Assembly (NCBI RefSeq): GCF_910578445.1
Contig: NZ_CAJTQC010000013.1
Span: forward strand, 1 to 64,000
From: an uncultured Duncaniella sp.
Lineage (GTDB): Bacteria > Bacteroidota > Bacteroidia > Bacteroidales > Muribaculaceae
DNA length: 64,000 nt
Direction of reading: 5' to 3'
In this document: one piece after another, positions 33,539-42,800 of the stretch
Layout: each line of letters begins with the position of its first letter
Position numbering within the stretch: the stretch's first letter is position 1
Notes under the pieces: generated by a model
Databases searched by the model: none
Seen by the model: the letters and a program-made list of their open reading frames with translations, nothing else
Told to the model about the DNA's origin: nothing
Program-made: the position numbers and the translations under genes

Positions 33539-34488
33539 CAATTGGTTGAACTTGGAGTTGATATATAGCGGGTGTATGAATTCATAAACCGTGCGAAGGC
33601 CGGGATGTTCATCAGCACGTATTCAAATATCGCGTATCCGATGAGCGTGCAGGCTATTCCGGCAAGCACATCAATCACATAATGATGCGAAGTATAGACG
33701 GCCGTAAACCATATACCCATACATATTACAGCGAAAAGCACACGCATCCACCACGGACAGCGCGCCTTGAGCGAGTAGATGAAAGCTATGAGCATATAGG
33801 CAGAGTGGAGCGACGGCAGGGCGGCAAAGACATTGGCGTTGCGCGAATAGAGGCCATGGAAAATATTCAGACCTGTCATCTCGTCCCACCGGCCGAGTCC
33901 GGCAACCTCACCGGGTGTCCCGATTATGAAATCGAATCCATGAGACGCCACATACCACGGCGGAGCGGCGGGATGGACATAGTAGAAGGCGAATCCGAGA
34001 AGATTCACGAACAGAAATACGAGCGAGAAATGGAGATAGACCCGATACTGCCGCTTGAAATACAGCCACAAGCCGAAAAGAATTGGAACAGGAACCCAGC
34101 AGAGATAGAAAATCCCTGCAAAGAAGTCCATCAGCTTGCTCGTATGCAGTTCAAAAAACTCGTTTGGCGTTAGTGTGCCGGCAGCGGTTACTATTCCGAA
34201 CAGATTCTTCTCGTTTTCATAAAGATTCTTTATGTCGACAGGGTTCACCTCATAGTTGGGGAGAATATTCATCCAATCATACGATATGCCGAACACCGCA
34301 AACGGAAGCATCGCAACCACAAGACGGCGAGTCGTGTCAGTCACGAAAAGCAACAGTGTCAGTATGACAGCGAGATAGATATGTTCCGGCCTGAATCCCA
34401 CGCAGAGGCAGGTCACAAGCAGCCAGATAAGCACTACCGGGATGATGATGGATGTCTCCCGGCGCGACGGAAGATTGATTACAGACAT
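33538..34488 (-). CDS. PAP2-superfamily membrane protein, inositol-phosphorylceramide-synthase-like
   Basis: The 316-residue protein has about six to eight membrane helices and the PAP2 active-site motifs ALPSLHSAY (about 213-221) and YTSHHYVIDVLAG (about 256-268), with both catalytic histidines. Overall arrangement resembles AUR1/IPC-synthase-type enzymes that move a phosphoinositol group from PI to ceramide. In B. thetaiotaomicron a protein of this type sits next to PI-phosphate synthase. The role is inferred from motifs plus context. It overlaps the next gene by one base. Confidence 0.8.
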   Translation of the reverse strand: MSVINLPSRRETSIIIPVVLIWLLVTCLCVGFRPEHIYLAVILTLLLFVTDTTRRLVVAMLPFAVFGISYDWMNILPNYEVNPVDIKNLYENEKNLFGIVTAAGTLTPNEFFELHTSKLMDFFAGIFYLCWVPVPILFGLWLYFKRQYRVYLHFSLVFLFVNLLGFAFYYVHPAAPPWYVASHGFDFIIGTPGEVAGLGRWDEMTGLNIFHGLYSRNANVFAALPSLHSAYMLIAFIYSLKARCPWWMRVLFAVICMGIWFTAVYTSHHYVIDVLAGIACTLIGYAIFEYVLMNIPAFARFMNSYTRYISTPSSTN

Positions 34489-34507
34489 TGACAGACTGTT
34501 TTAAGTT

Positions 34508-35224
34508 TTATTTCTTGTCTTTCAAAAGCCTGCGGCAGTGGTTGATGCGGGCAAAGGCTGTGATGTTGGCAAAGACAGCAATGACACTCATGCAGACGAT
34601 GAGGATAATGACAGCATTGAAAGATGCGGGGTCTACACACTGACCAACAATTCCTGTGGCAAGTGCTCCGATTGTAGTCACGACCACACGCTCGGGACGC
34701 TGCATGAAACCGACCTTACATTCCAGACCGAGTCCCTCGGCACGCGCACGGACATAGCTCACCATAATCGAACCGACCAAGGCCACAAAGGTTATAAGCG
34801 CCCCGATGATATAGTCGGTCTGAATGAGATAATAGCTCAGACCTCCGAGTGTGAACAATTCGCAATAGCGGTCAAGCACAGAATCATACATCGCTCCGAA
34901 TGTCGATGTCATGTTGCCGAGACGGGCCACCTGACCGTCGAGCATGTCGAAAAGAGAGAACAGAATGATGACCACGCCACCCCATGTGAGAAGGCCATAG
35001 TTCATATCGGTCTGAGTTGCTGTATATCCGGCATAGACAAAAATAATTGCGGCAGCTATATTGCCGAGCAGACCGATAGTGGTAACCATATTGGGTGTGA
35101 CACCGATGCGAATCAGGAAACGCACGAAAGGATTGATTACAAAATAGATGCCTTGCTGAAGGCTATCGCGGAAACGCTTGAACATGGATTTTTTCTGTGA
35201 GATTGTTATTTCGTTGTCAGGCAT
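34508..35224 (-). CDS. CDP-alcohol phosphatidyltransferase, candidate phosphatidylinositol-phosphate synthase
   Basis: The 238-residue membrane protein has a fully canonical motif DGQVARLGNMTSTFGAMYD followed by SVLD (D-x3-D). Six helices are predicted. Related enzymes make PI-phosphate from CDP-diacylglycerol and inositol 3-phosphate, as shown for the B. thetaiotaomicron homologue in the equivalent cluster. It lies 19 bases before the PAP2 gene and 36 after gtrA. Other headgroups, such as glycerol phosphate, cannot be excluded by sequence. Confidence 0.85.
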   Translation of the reverse strand: MPDNEITISQKKSMFKRFRDSLQQGIYFVINPFVRFLIRIGVTPNMVTTIGLLGNIAAAIIFVYAGYTATQTDMNYGLLTWGGVVIILFSLFDMLDGQVARLGNMTSTFGAMYDSVLDRYCELFTLGGLSYYLIQTDYIIGALITFVALVGSIMVSYVRARAEGLGLECKVGFMQRPERVVVTTIGALATGIVGQCVDPASFNAVIILIVCMSVIAVFANITAFARINHCRRLLKDKK

Positions 35225-35260
35225 TTTATTCTAAAATTAAAAAATTCTTTATGTTTCAAT

Positions 35261-35848
35261 TCATGGGCGAGACGGCTTTCCGGAGTCAGATTTTTTATTG
35301 CCGAGAGCCACGAGGCGGTCATAGCGAAGAATCATATCCACAAGACGTATGGCATATGGATCGAATGCCGTAGGGCGATAAACGAAGTTGCGTTGCAGGA
35401 CAAAATTCCAGCCCCACGACACAGCGAGAGATGCTGCAAGGCGTGCCGCCGCAAAAATGCCATCCGGCTTGAAACCGAGATTAATTAGCCACTCCCAATT
35501 TGACAGGAGAGTCGCAAGGCCGGTCGTGCCATACATGTTGAGAAGCAGCGAACCGGTCCAGACGAGAAAATATTTCACGCCTACGGCTTTGACGCTCTGC
35601 CCGGCCGCATGGAAGGTGAAACGGTAGTTTATGCAGCAGTTGACCACACCTCCGGCAATCGCTCCGACAGCCACCGAAAGATTGGAACGGTAAAACGGTT
35701 CGAGAGCTATGAATACGAATGAGTAGAATAGCATACTCATCCCGAGGTCAATCCATGAGGCCACCTGCGATGACACAGATGAGCGCAGGAAAGTGGAAAC
35801 GAGACCGCCTCCGTGAAGAAATTTATGTTTCAGCTGTGAAAAATTCAT
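35261..35848 (-). CDS. GtrA-family membrane protein
   Basis: The 195-residue protein has four predicted helices and GtrA hallmarks: VNCCINYRFTF in the middle and WGWNFVLQRNFVY near the C-terminus. GtrA proteins are thought to help flip polyprenyl-linked sugars or lipids across the inner membrane. The basic C-terminal tail (about 30 residues) is hydrophilic. Its location among lipid headgroup genes suggests a lipid translocation role (inference). Confidence 0.8.
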   Translation of the reverse strand: MNFSQLKHKFLHGGGLVSTFLRSSVSSQVASWIDLGMSMLFYSFVFIALEPFYRSNLSVAVGAIAGGVVNCCINYRFTFHAAGQSVKAVGVKYFLVWTGSLLLNMYGTTGLATLLSNWEWLINLGFKPDGIFAAARLAASLAVSWGWNFVLQRNFVYRPTAFDPYAIRLVDMILRYDRLVALGNKKSDSGKPSRP

Positions 35849-35882
35849 TTATAGTACTTTACAGGATGAAAACATGGTATTT

Positions 35883-36398
35883 TCAGGTGAACATATACAT
35901 CGCGAGGGCAAGAATCACCGCTCCATAGATTCCGGCAAGAATATCGTCGGCCATGATACCTGTGCCACCGGGCAGATCTTCCATCTTTCGCACCCCCAAG
36001 GGCTTTACGATGTCAAAAAAGCGGAACAGCACCAGCGAGACAAACGCCCATAGCCAGAAAGCACCGCTCTCGAGCGGACAGGGTGTGGATGCAAACACCG
36101 AAAGCGGCAGCATTGTGATCCACTGTCCGACAGTCTCGTCCATGACGACACGCGACGGATCAGGCCCCCAGAAGTTTTCGGCGATACCGGCCGACCATAT
36201 TCCCAAAGCGGTGAACACGACAATCAGTCCGAGCGTAGCAAGGAATGTCCCGGTCACATGGCCTGTCAATGCAAGCGGCAGCCAAAGCAAAAGACCGACA
36301 ACAGCTCCGGCCGTACCGGGTCCCCACGGCCAGTAGCCGGCGCCAAACGACGTGGCAATGAATTTAGGGAAAAACGGAAAGTGTCGGTTTTCTGTCAT
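35883..36398 (-). CDS. PgpA-family lipid phosphatase, candidate PI-phosphate phosphatase
   Basis: The 171-residue membrane protein matches PgpA: GYWPWGPGTAGA, DPSRVVMDETVGQWI, FRFFDIVKP and MADDILAGIYGA. PgpA dephosphorylates phosphatidylglycerophosphate. In the Bacteroides inositol-lipid cluster a member of this family removes phosphate from PI-phosphate. Here it overlaps the ATP-grasp stop by four bases (ATGA) and is followed by gtrA and the PI-phosphate-synthase-like gene, which favours the inositol-lipid role, though housekeeping PgpA remains possible. Confidence 0.88.
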   Translation of the reverse strand: MTENRHFPFFPKFIATSFGAGYWPWGPGTAGAVVGLLLWLPLALTGHVTGTFLATLGLIVVFTALGIWSAGIAENFWGPDPSRVVMDETVGQWITMLPLSVFASTPCPLESGAFWLWAFVSLVLFRFFDIVKPLGVRKMEDLPGGTGIMADDILAGIYGAVILALAMYMFT

Positions 36399-37261
36399 TT
36401 CTTCTTTGATTTAGCGGCATTGTGTTTCTTAATCTCTGCAAGTATGGCCCGTGCGATTACGCCCGAAGCCTCGACACGGCATGCGGCAAAACTCGGCCAG
36501 TCATTGAAATCAATGATTGAGAAAGAGCCGTCGGGGAGGATGATGGCATCACCGCCGTAAATCTTTATATCAAGTGCCTCGGCCGCACGGTTGCAGACCT
36601 CCTTGAAGGCTTCATGGTCAAACGAAGGCTTGTCCTCGTCCATCGCCTGCTTGTCGCGTGAACCGTGATGATAGAAACAATAGAACCACGGTGTGCCATA
36701 GACACCATAGAACTTCAGTAGCTCACCTTCGATGTGGCGGCTGACGACAGCACGCTTTATGCCACGCAGGAAATACTCCTGCACCACCTCCTGAGCCTCC
36801 TCGGGATGACGGACATAGGTGACATCTTCCTTGTGCATCGTGTGGAAATCGCCACGTTTCACCCACGCCTTGGTGATTCCGAGCTGGTTCATGCGGTCGA
36901 TCACTCTCTCGTCGGTGTTGACCATTATGCTTTCAGGCGTAGGGATGTTACTGCCGATGAGGATACGTGTCAGGCGCTCACGCGTACAGTTCTCCACCCC
37001 GTAGCCGGAGTTGATGACCAGAGCGCCTTCATCTTCCTTGCGCTGTAGCACCGGGAAAGAACGGTGGTGACGGCACATGTTGATTATTATGTCTTCGTTC
37101 ACAGCGCCGGCCACGAGTTGCTCCTCACTATAGATTTTCACCTCACAGCCACGTTTGCGCAACTGGTCGGCTGTCAGGTTGAGGATTGAAGCGTCATTAC
37201 CTATATGGTTCGGCGAGAAGACGCCCGCTCTCATTATTCCGGCTATTTTTATATCAGCCAT
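36395..37261 (-). CDS. ATP-grasp domain protein in the lipid cluster
   Basis: The 288-residue soluble protein has the layout of a small ATP-grasp ligase: an N-terminal pre-ATP-grasp fold (GIMRAGVFSPNH), a central segment (AWVKRGDFHTM) with the likely ATP-binding Lys, EGELLKFYGV, and the acidic metal-binding end ...FSIIDFNDWPSF. The lysine-rich tail is hydrophilic. ATP-grasp enzymes usually form amide or other acyl bonds, and I know no such step in inositol-lipid synthesis. The tight coupling to the pgpA-like gene makes a pathway role likely. Product unknown. Confidence 0.75.
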   Translation of the reverse strand: MADIKIAGIMRAGVFSPNHIGNDASILNLTADQLRKRGCEVKIYSEEQLVAGAVNEDIIINMCRHHRSFPVLQRKEDEGALVINSGYGVENCTRERLTRILIGSNIPTPESIMVNTDERVIDRMNQLGITKAWVKRGDFHTMHKEDVTYVRHPEEAQEVVQEYFLRGIKRAVVSRHIEGELLKFYGVYGTPWFYCFYHHGSRDKQAMDEDKPSFDHEAFKEVCNRAAEALDIKIYGGDAIILPDGSFSIIDFNDWPSFAACRVEASGVIARAILAEIKKHNAAKSKKK

Positions 37262-37334
37262 TATCGGTTAATTTTAGAGACCACACGGTCTTGAAGAGAT
37301 GATGATATGATGGTTAAATTCTTAATATTTCCTA

Positions 37335-38042
37335 TTAGGTCGTGGAGGCCAGAAAGCTTTCAGCCTCCGCAATGTCACCGGGACGGTCAACGTCGATGAT
37401 TTTCGAGAACTGCCACGCCTTAAGGCGCATACCCGATGCGACCAGCGCACGCTGGAAATCACGCATGCGGCTTACGCCGGATGCCGCACAGTCGGCAAGA
37501 ACGTCGAGTGCCTGCGGACGCAAGGCATAGATGCCACCTGAAACGTAGCGCACTCCGGGGACAGGATTGTCGAGAAATCCTGTGATGTCTCCTTCGGGGG
37601 TCGAGGCTATGTAAAGAGGCTTTTCGTCGTCGACATAGGTGGTGACAGCCATATAGCCGTCAGCCTGACTGTCGGCTTCAAAATCGGAGATGAAACGTGC
37701 GAATTCCTCGGGACGGAAAATGCTGTCGACTGTCAGAAGACAGAATGGACGCTCCCGGTTGAGCATGCCAGAAAGCGCATGGAAACTTTCCATCGAGCCT
37801 GTGGTTGACTTTTCAATGACACGCATATCAGCCTTGACCGACAGCGAACGCACACGGGCTGCCACCTCCGGCATGAAAGGATTGGTGATGACGCAGATGC
37901 TTCCGGCATCGGTCGAGTCGAGAATGCCGATCAGGCGTTCTATCATCGCTTCTCCGGCCAGTGTGACCAAAGGCTTGGGCAGACCGGCGTTTTCCCCACC
38001 AATCCGAGAGCCTTGTCCGGCAGCTATAATCGCGTAGTCCAT
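37335..38042 (-). CDS. Nucleotidyltransferase (sugar- or inositol-phosphate NTP-transferase type)
   Basis: The 235-residue protein has the Rossmann-like NTP-transferase signature IIAAGQGSRIG and PKPLVTLAG, followed by LLTVDSIFRPEE (metal-binding Asp) and SGGIYALRP. Relatives make CDP- or UDP-activated sugars and polyols; archaeal and thermotogal inositol-phosphate cytidylyltransferases belong to this fold. Next to two CDP-alcohol phosphatidyltransferases, a CDP-activated alcohol is an attractive product (inference). Confidence 0.8.
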   Translation of the reverse strand: MDYAIIAAGQGSRIGGENAGLPKPLVTLAGEAMIERLIGILDSTDAGSICVITNPFMPEVAARVRSLSVKADMRVIEKSTTGSMESFHALSGMLNRERPFCLLTVDSIFRPEEFARFISDFEADSQADGYMAVTTYVDDEKPLYIASTPEGDITGFLDNPVPGVRYVSGGIYALRPQALDVLADCAASGVSRMRDFQRALVASGMRLKAWQFSKIIDVDRPGDIAEAESFLASTT

Positions 38043-38081
38043 ATGGCGAGCTCCTTGCTATCGAAAGTTAGAGAAAGTGAA

Positions 38082-39167
38082 TCAGGCTTTTTCAACCGGC
38101 AGCTTGTCGTTACCTTTGTCGTATGACTGGCGTCGCAGCGGATTGGATGTAGCTGCGGCCTCTCGACGGCGGTTGCGATAGATATCGATGGCCGAGTAGA
38201 TGGCCTCGCGCATAGACTGCTCGTCGGCCTTCCCCTGCCCCACGATATCATAGGCTGTTCCGTGGTCGGGCGATGTGCGCACATAAGGCAGACCGGCGGT
38301 GAAGTTGACACCGTGCTCTCCGGCAAGGACCTTGAAGGGAATAAGACCCTGATCATGATACATGGCAAGAACGCCGTCGAACTTGGTGTAGTTTCCACTA
38401 CCGAAGAAACCGTCGGCCGCATAAGGCCCGAAGGCGAGCACCTTGCGTTTCATAGCCTCGTCAATGGCCGGAGTGATTATGTCGGTCTCCTCATTGCCGA
38501 TTATGCCTCCGTCACCTGCATGGGGATTGAGGGAGAGCACTGCGATACGCGGACCGTGGATGCCGAAGTCCTCGACAAGCGAACGGCTGAAAGCGATGAT
38601 TTTTTCAGTTATTTCCTGCGACGTAAGCGCTGCGGCTACATTTGAAATCGGTTCGTGGATGGTAACGAGGGCAACGCGCAGTCCTTCGGCACACATTATC
38701 ATCATGGCCTGACGGCCTTCGCCGAGGCGCTCCTGAAGATATTCGGTGTGGCCCGGGAAGTTGAAGTCGTCGCTGTGGATGGTCTTCTTGTTGATGGGAG
38801 CGGTGACAAGGACGTCAATGAGTCCGTCGCGAAGATCTGAGACAGCTCTTTCGAGAGCGGCAAGAGCAGCTTTTCCGCCATTAGTGGTGGGCTGTCCGGG
38901 ATCGAGTTTACAGTCCTCGCCTACAACATTGATGATGTTGATTTCGTCGGGGGCAGCGCTGTCGGGGCTGTCAATCTGGAATAGTTTGAATTCGGGAAGC
39001 TCCATCCCTTTGCGATAGTAGTTGGCTATCTTGGCCGAGCCATATACGACGGGAGTGCAGAGTTCGGTTATACGAGTGTCGCCCAGTGCTTTGAGCAACA
39101 CTTCATAGCCGATGCCGTTAATATCGCCATGGGTGATTCCCACTTTTATTTTTTTATCGTGTTCCAT
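38082..39167 (-). CDS. pdxA: 4-hydroxythreonine-4-phosphate dehydrogenase
   Basis: PdxA catalyses the NAD-dependent oxidation in DXP-dependent pyridoxal phosphate synthesis. The 361-residue protein shows ITHGDINGIGYE, NFPGHTEYL, LNPHAGDGG, YHDQGLIPFK and RTSPDHGTAYD, including the metal-binding histidines. The last ~25 residues are a charged extension. It is the first gene of the minus-strand lipid cluster, 39 bases before the nucleotidyltransferase, and is metabolically unrelated to the rest. Confidence 0.94.
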   Translation of the reverse strand: MEHDKKIKVGITHGDINGIGYEVLLKALGDTRITELCTPVVYGSAKIANYYRKGMELPEFKLFQIDSPDSAAPDEINIINVVGEDCKLDPGQPTTNGGKAALAALERAVSDLRDGLIDVLVTAPINKKTIHSDDFNFPGHTEYLQERLGEGRQAMMIMCAEGLRVALVTIHEPISNVAAALTSQEITEKIIAFSRSLVEDFGIHGPRIAVLSLNPHAGDGGIIGNEETDIITPAIDEAMKRKVLAFGPYAADGFFGSGNYTKFDGVLAMYHDQGLIPFKVLAGEHGVNFTAGLPYVRTSPDHGTAYDIVGQGKADEQSMREAIYSAIDIYRNRRREAAATSNPLRRQSYDKGNDKLPVEKA

Positions 39168-39387
39168 TGCTTGGCTTTGGTGTTACGGACAGGTAAAGAG
39201 ACCCTATTCTTATCGGAAAGAGCCTATTAACCTAAAATTAATCGGTAAAATTACTAAAAAATCCCTCACCAGCAGCCAAAACCGTTGGCAGCCCACCCCT
39301 TTTAACACTCTTTAACCCTATATTAAGCCGAATGTAACTATTCTGACAAAAACATGTTGTGCTGCCGTTAGCTCGCTAAGGCCATTG

Positions 39388-39472
39388 CAATCTACATATT
39401 TTTCATCAGATTGTCAGGTGTGGCTATGGGACGAGCGCATTGACGGAATGCGCTTCCCACACACTCCACACC
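39388..39472. ncRNA. Structured intergenic element, two adjacent hairpins
   Basis: CAATCT/AGATTG (39388-39393, 39408-39413) is followed by a long branched stem: GGTGTGG/CCACACC (39417-39423, 39466-39472), TGGG/CCCA (39427-39430, 39456-39459) and AGCGCATT/AATGCGCT (39434-39441, 39447-39454) around the loop GACGG. No T-run or obvious promoter is seen on either strand. It may be a small RNA, a regulatory element or a decayed repeat. Confidence 0.35.
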
Positions 39473-39648
39473 ATTGCCCACACGACATTGAAAGGCCGAC
39501 AATCTCATCTCGACACTATTCCGATCCCCGTCCGGGCAGGGCGAAACAACAGGCCATTAGAATTCATTGGAACGGATAGCTAAAAACAGAAGCTTCATAG
39601 TTAAAATTTAATAGTTTGTACATTAATTTTGTTAAAATTTGTTAACCG

Positions 39649-39679
39649 TTTGGGGGGATAATTTTTCTCCGTACATTTG
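39649..39679 (+). promoter_or_regulatory. Promoter of the susC/susD operon
   Basis: TTTG (39649-39652), 19 bases, then TACATTTG (39672-39679): the best match in the window to the full Bacteroidetes -33/-7 consensus. The start of susC lies about 180 bases beyond. Confidence 0.75.
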
Positions 39680-39860
39680 TATGAAAATGTCGTCTGAAGT
39701 TTGGCGAACATTCCTCAAATACCTGAAAGGCTCTCTCACTTATGTTTCCGTGAATAATTCTCAATCTTATTGCCACATTTATCTATTGTTTTAGTAATGA
39801 TATCGGCGAGGGATACAGTGCAAACTAATCAAAACAATTATAGAAAAATCTAAAAAAACC

Positions 39861-39872
39861 ATGAGTGTATGA
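39861..39872 (+). promoter_or_regulatory. Minimal upstream ORF (ATG-AGT-GTA-TGA) at the susC start
   Basis: A three-codon frame whose TGA overlaps the susC ATG (ATGA, 39869-39872). It could feed ribosomes to susC by termination-reinitiation, or be chance. Confidence 0.35.
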
Positions 39873-42800
39873 ATTTAAGTCAGAAAACTCGTTATTGGTT
39901 GGCCATGTTGCTGACCTTGACCTTCTCACTTTCAGTTTATGCCCAGAACATCACAGTCACCGGTACTGTCACCGACAATACCGGCGAACCGCTTATCGGG
40001 GCAACAGTAATGCAGAAGGGAACCCAACACGGTGTGGCCACAGACATTGACGGTAACTACACCATCTCAGTTCCATCAAAATCAACTCTCCAATTCTCCT
40101 ACATCGGTTACGATAACAAGGAAATACCCGTCAACGGACAGACCAAGATTGACGTGACCCTTGAAAACAACACAACCGTACTTGACGAAGTCGTTGCCAT
40201 CGGCTACGGCACAGTCAAGAAAAAAGACCTCACGGGCGCTGTCTCCTCTGTCTCCGGTTCTGAACTTGCAAAAGTGCCTGTGACATCGGCTGCTGCCGCT
40301 CTTCAGGGCAAGGCCGCAGGTGTCAACATCGTCTCTCAGAACGGCGCTCCCGGTGCATCGATGAACGTCACCGTCCGCGGTGGTGCGTCGCTCACTCAGG
40401 ACACCAAGCCCCTCTACATCGTCGACGGCTTCGCTATGTCCGACGCGCTCCAGAACATCGACATCAACGACATCGAGACTATCGACGTGCTCAAGGACGC
40501 TTCGTCGACCGCCATCTACGGTGCACGCGGTTCTAACGGTATCATCGTTATCACAACCAAATCGGCTGCTGCCGGTAAAACCAAAGTAGACTACAACGGC
40601 TACGTATCGTTCGACTATCTCTCGAAGAAACTCGACATGATGCAGAATGTCCGTAACTACGTCGGCTACCAGTATGAACTCGCCGAACTTCAGGGCAAGA
40701 CCACCACTTGGGCAACAGGCTACAACGATGCCAACTACGACAACGACAACGAATGGTATTCAGGCATCTTCAACACCATGGACCAGCTCTATGGCAGTGC
40801 GGCCAACCCCTATTCGGTCGACTGGCAGGACGAAGCCTTCGGCGGTCACGCAACCACCCAGAACCACAATGTATCGCTCTCGACAGGCACTGACAAGACC
40901 CGTGTCCTTCTCAGCTACAACCACGTAAATCAGGACGGTCTTCTCGCCAACCACGACTACCGCCGCAACTCAATCCGCGCCAAAATCAACGCAGAGCTGT
41001 GGAAAGGCGTAAAAGTCGACTTCAACTCATTCTTCTACGACAAGACAACCCACGGCGGAGGCAACTATGGCCACATGGACTATGTGCTTCTCCAGCCAAT
41101 CAACGGCGGTACGCTCTTCACTCAGGACGAACTCATGAACTCCGAGACTTCGATCCAGTTCAAGAAGCTCGACAGCAACTATAACCTCAACAACCCCCTC
41201 GTCCAGAACCTCGCTTCTACTTCCGAAAGCCACAACCGTCGCTTCGAAGTCAACGCAGGCATCACCATCGACTTCCTGAAATATCTGTCATGGCGCACTC
41301 AGGGTAACTATCAGACTTCATGGTCAAAGGGCAAGAGCTTCGCCGACGAACGCTCGACCGGCTACCTCGCAGACCCGGAAAACACCGGTATGACCGGTTC
41401 AATCAAAAACTCAACAGGTTCAGGCTGGCACATCTCCAACACCCTCAACTTCGTCAAGACATTCGCCGAGAAACACGACCTCTCGATTATGGTCGGACAG
41501 GAATACTCCTTCTCTAAGAGCGAAAAGGACAACTGGACACTCCGCAAGTTCCCCTACCCCAACCACGGCCTCAACGACATTTCCAACGTCGAGGTATCGT
41601 CTAAGGAATCAGGCTACTCCGAAAGCAACATGCTCTCATTCTTCGGCCGTGTAAACTACGGCTACGACAACCGCTACCTCATTACAGCAACAATGCGTGC
41701 CGACGGCTCTTCGAAGTTCGCAAAAGGCAACAAGTGGGGCTACTTCCCCTCGGCTTCGGCCGCATGGCGTGTGTCGCAGGAAAAATTCTGGCAGGAAAAT
41801 GCTGTCGCTGAATGGTTCAACAACCTCAAGTTCCGCGTAGGCTACGGTGTGACAGGTAACAACGGCATCGGCTCGAACCTCTATGTCACAAACGCCTCAA
41901 TGACAACCTACCCGACCGACAACGACGAAAACTCGCCCGCCTACGTCGTAGGCTCGACACTCGGCAACAAGAAGCTCAAATGGGAGACCCTCCACGCAAC
42001 CAACGTAGGTCTCGACCTCGGTATGTTCAACAACCGCATCAGCCTCACTGTCGAGTGGTACAACAACCAGATTTCCGACATGCTCATGAACTGCGTCATC
42101 CCCACCTCGACCGGCTACAGCAAGCAGTATCAGAACGTAGGTAAGATGCGCAATCGCGGATGGGAATTCTCGCTCAACACCGTCAACGTGACCACTCGCA
42201 ACTTCCAGTGGACATCGACACTCAATCTCTCGCTCAACAAATCGAAGGTTATCGCCCTCGAAAGCGGTGAGGACCACAAGACATTCAGCGCAGGCGGCAA
42301 CCGTTCGGGAACAGTCACCTACTACGCTTCCGTAGGCCACAGCCTCGGCGACATGTATGGCTACAAATATGAAGGCATCTACACCACCGACGACTTCGAG
42401 CTCAACGAAGACGGCACTTACGGTGCTCTCAAAGAAGGCGTAGTCCTCCCCGCCACCGGCACTCCCAAACCCGGCGACATCAAGTTTGCGGCCGACACCG
42501 AAAACGAGGACGGAACCAAACAGTTCACACGCAAGCTCGTCAAAATCGGCAACGGTACTCCCGACCTCATCGGCGGTTTCAACAACCAGTTTACATTCAA
42601 GGGATTTGACCTCAACGTGTTCATGAAATTCAACCTTGGCAACGACATCTACAATGCCACCAAGCACGCCATGAGCCCCTATGCTCCCTTCGAGAACGTA
42701 CCCACCGAGTTCGGCAACAACTACTACCGCCTCATCGACCCGGCAACAGGTCGCGAGACCAAAAACGTCGCTCGCCTCCGCGAACTCAACCCCAACGAGG

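Larger units (their letters stand above)
39168..39868. other. 701-base regulatory region upstream of susC
   Basis: This region holds: a weak candidate promoter for pdxA (minus-strand TAATTTTA at 39253-39246, with TTTG at 39280-39277); two adjacent hairpins at 39388-39472; a well-matched promoter for susC (39649-39679); and a leader of about 180 bases. A 64-codon open frame at 39385-39579 overlaps the hairpins and has no protein-like features. Confidence 0.55.

Noticed and set aside
39385..39579. 64-codon plus-strand frame upstream of susC
   Set aside because: It overlaps the hairpin element, is rich in His/Pro/Arg, and has no promoter or recognisable domain.
41897..42667. 256-codon open frame on the minus strand inside susC
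   Set aside because: It is entirely antisense to a well-supported susC gene. The strong third-position C bias of the real gene removes stops in the opposite frame.
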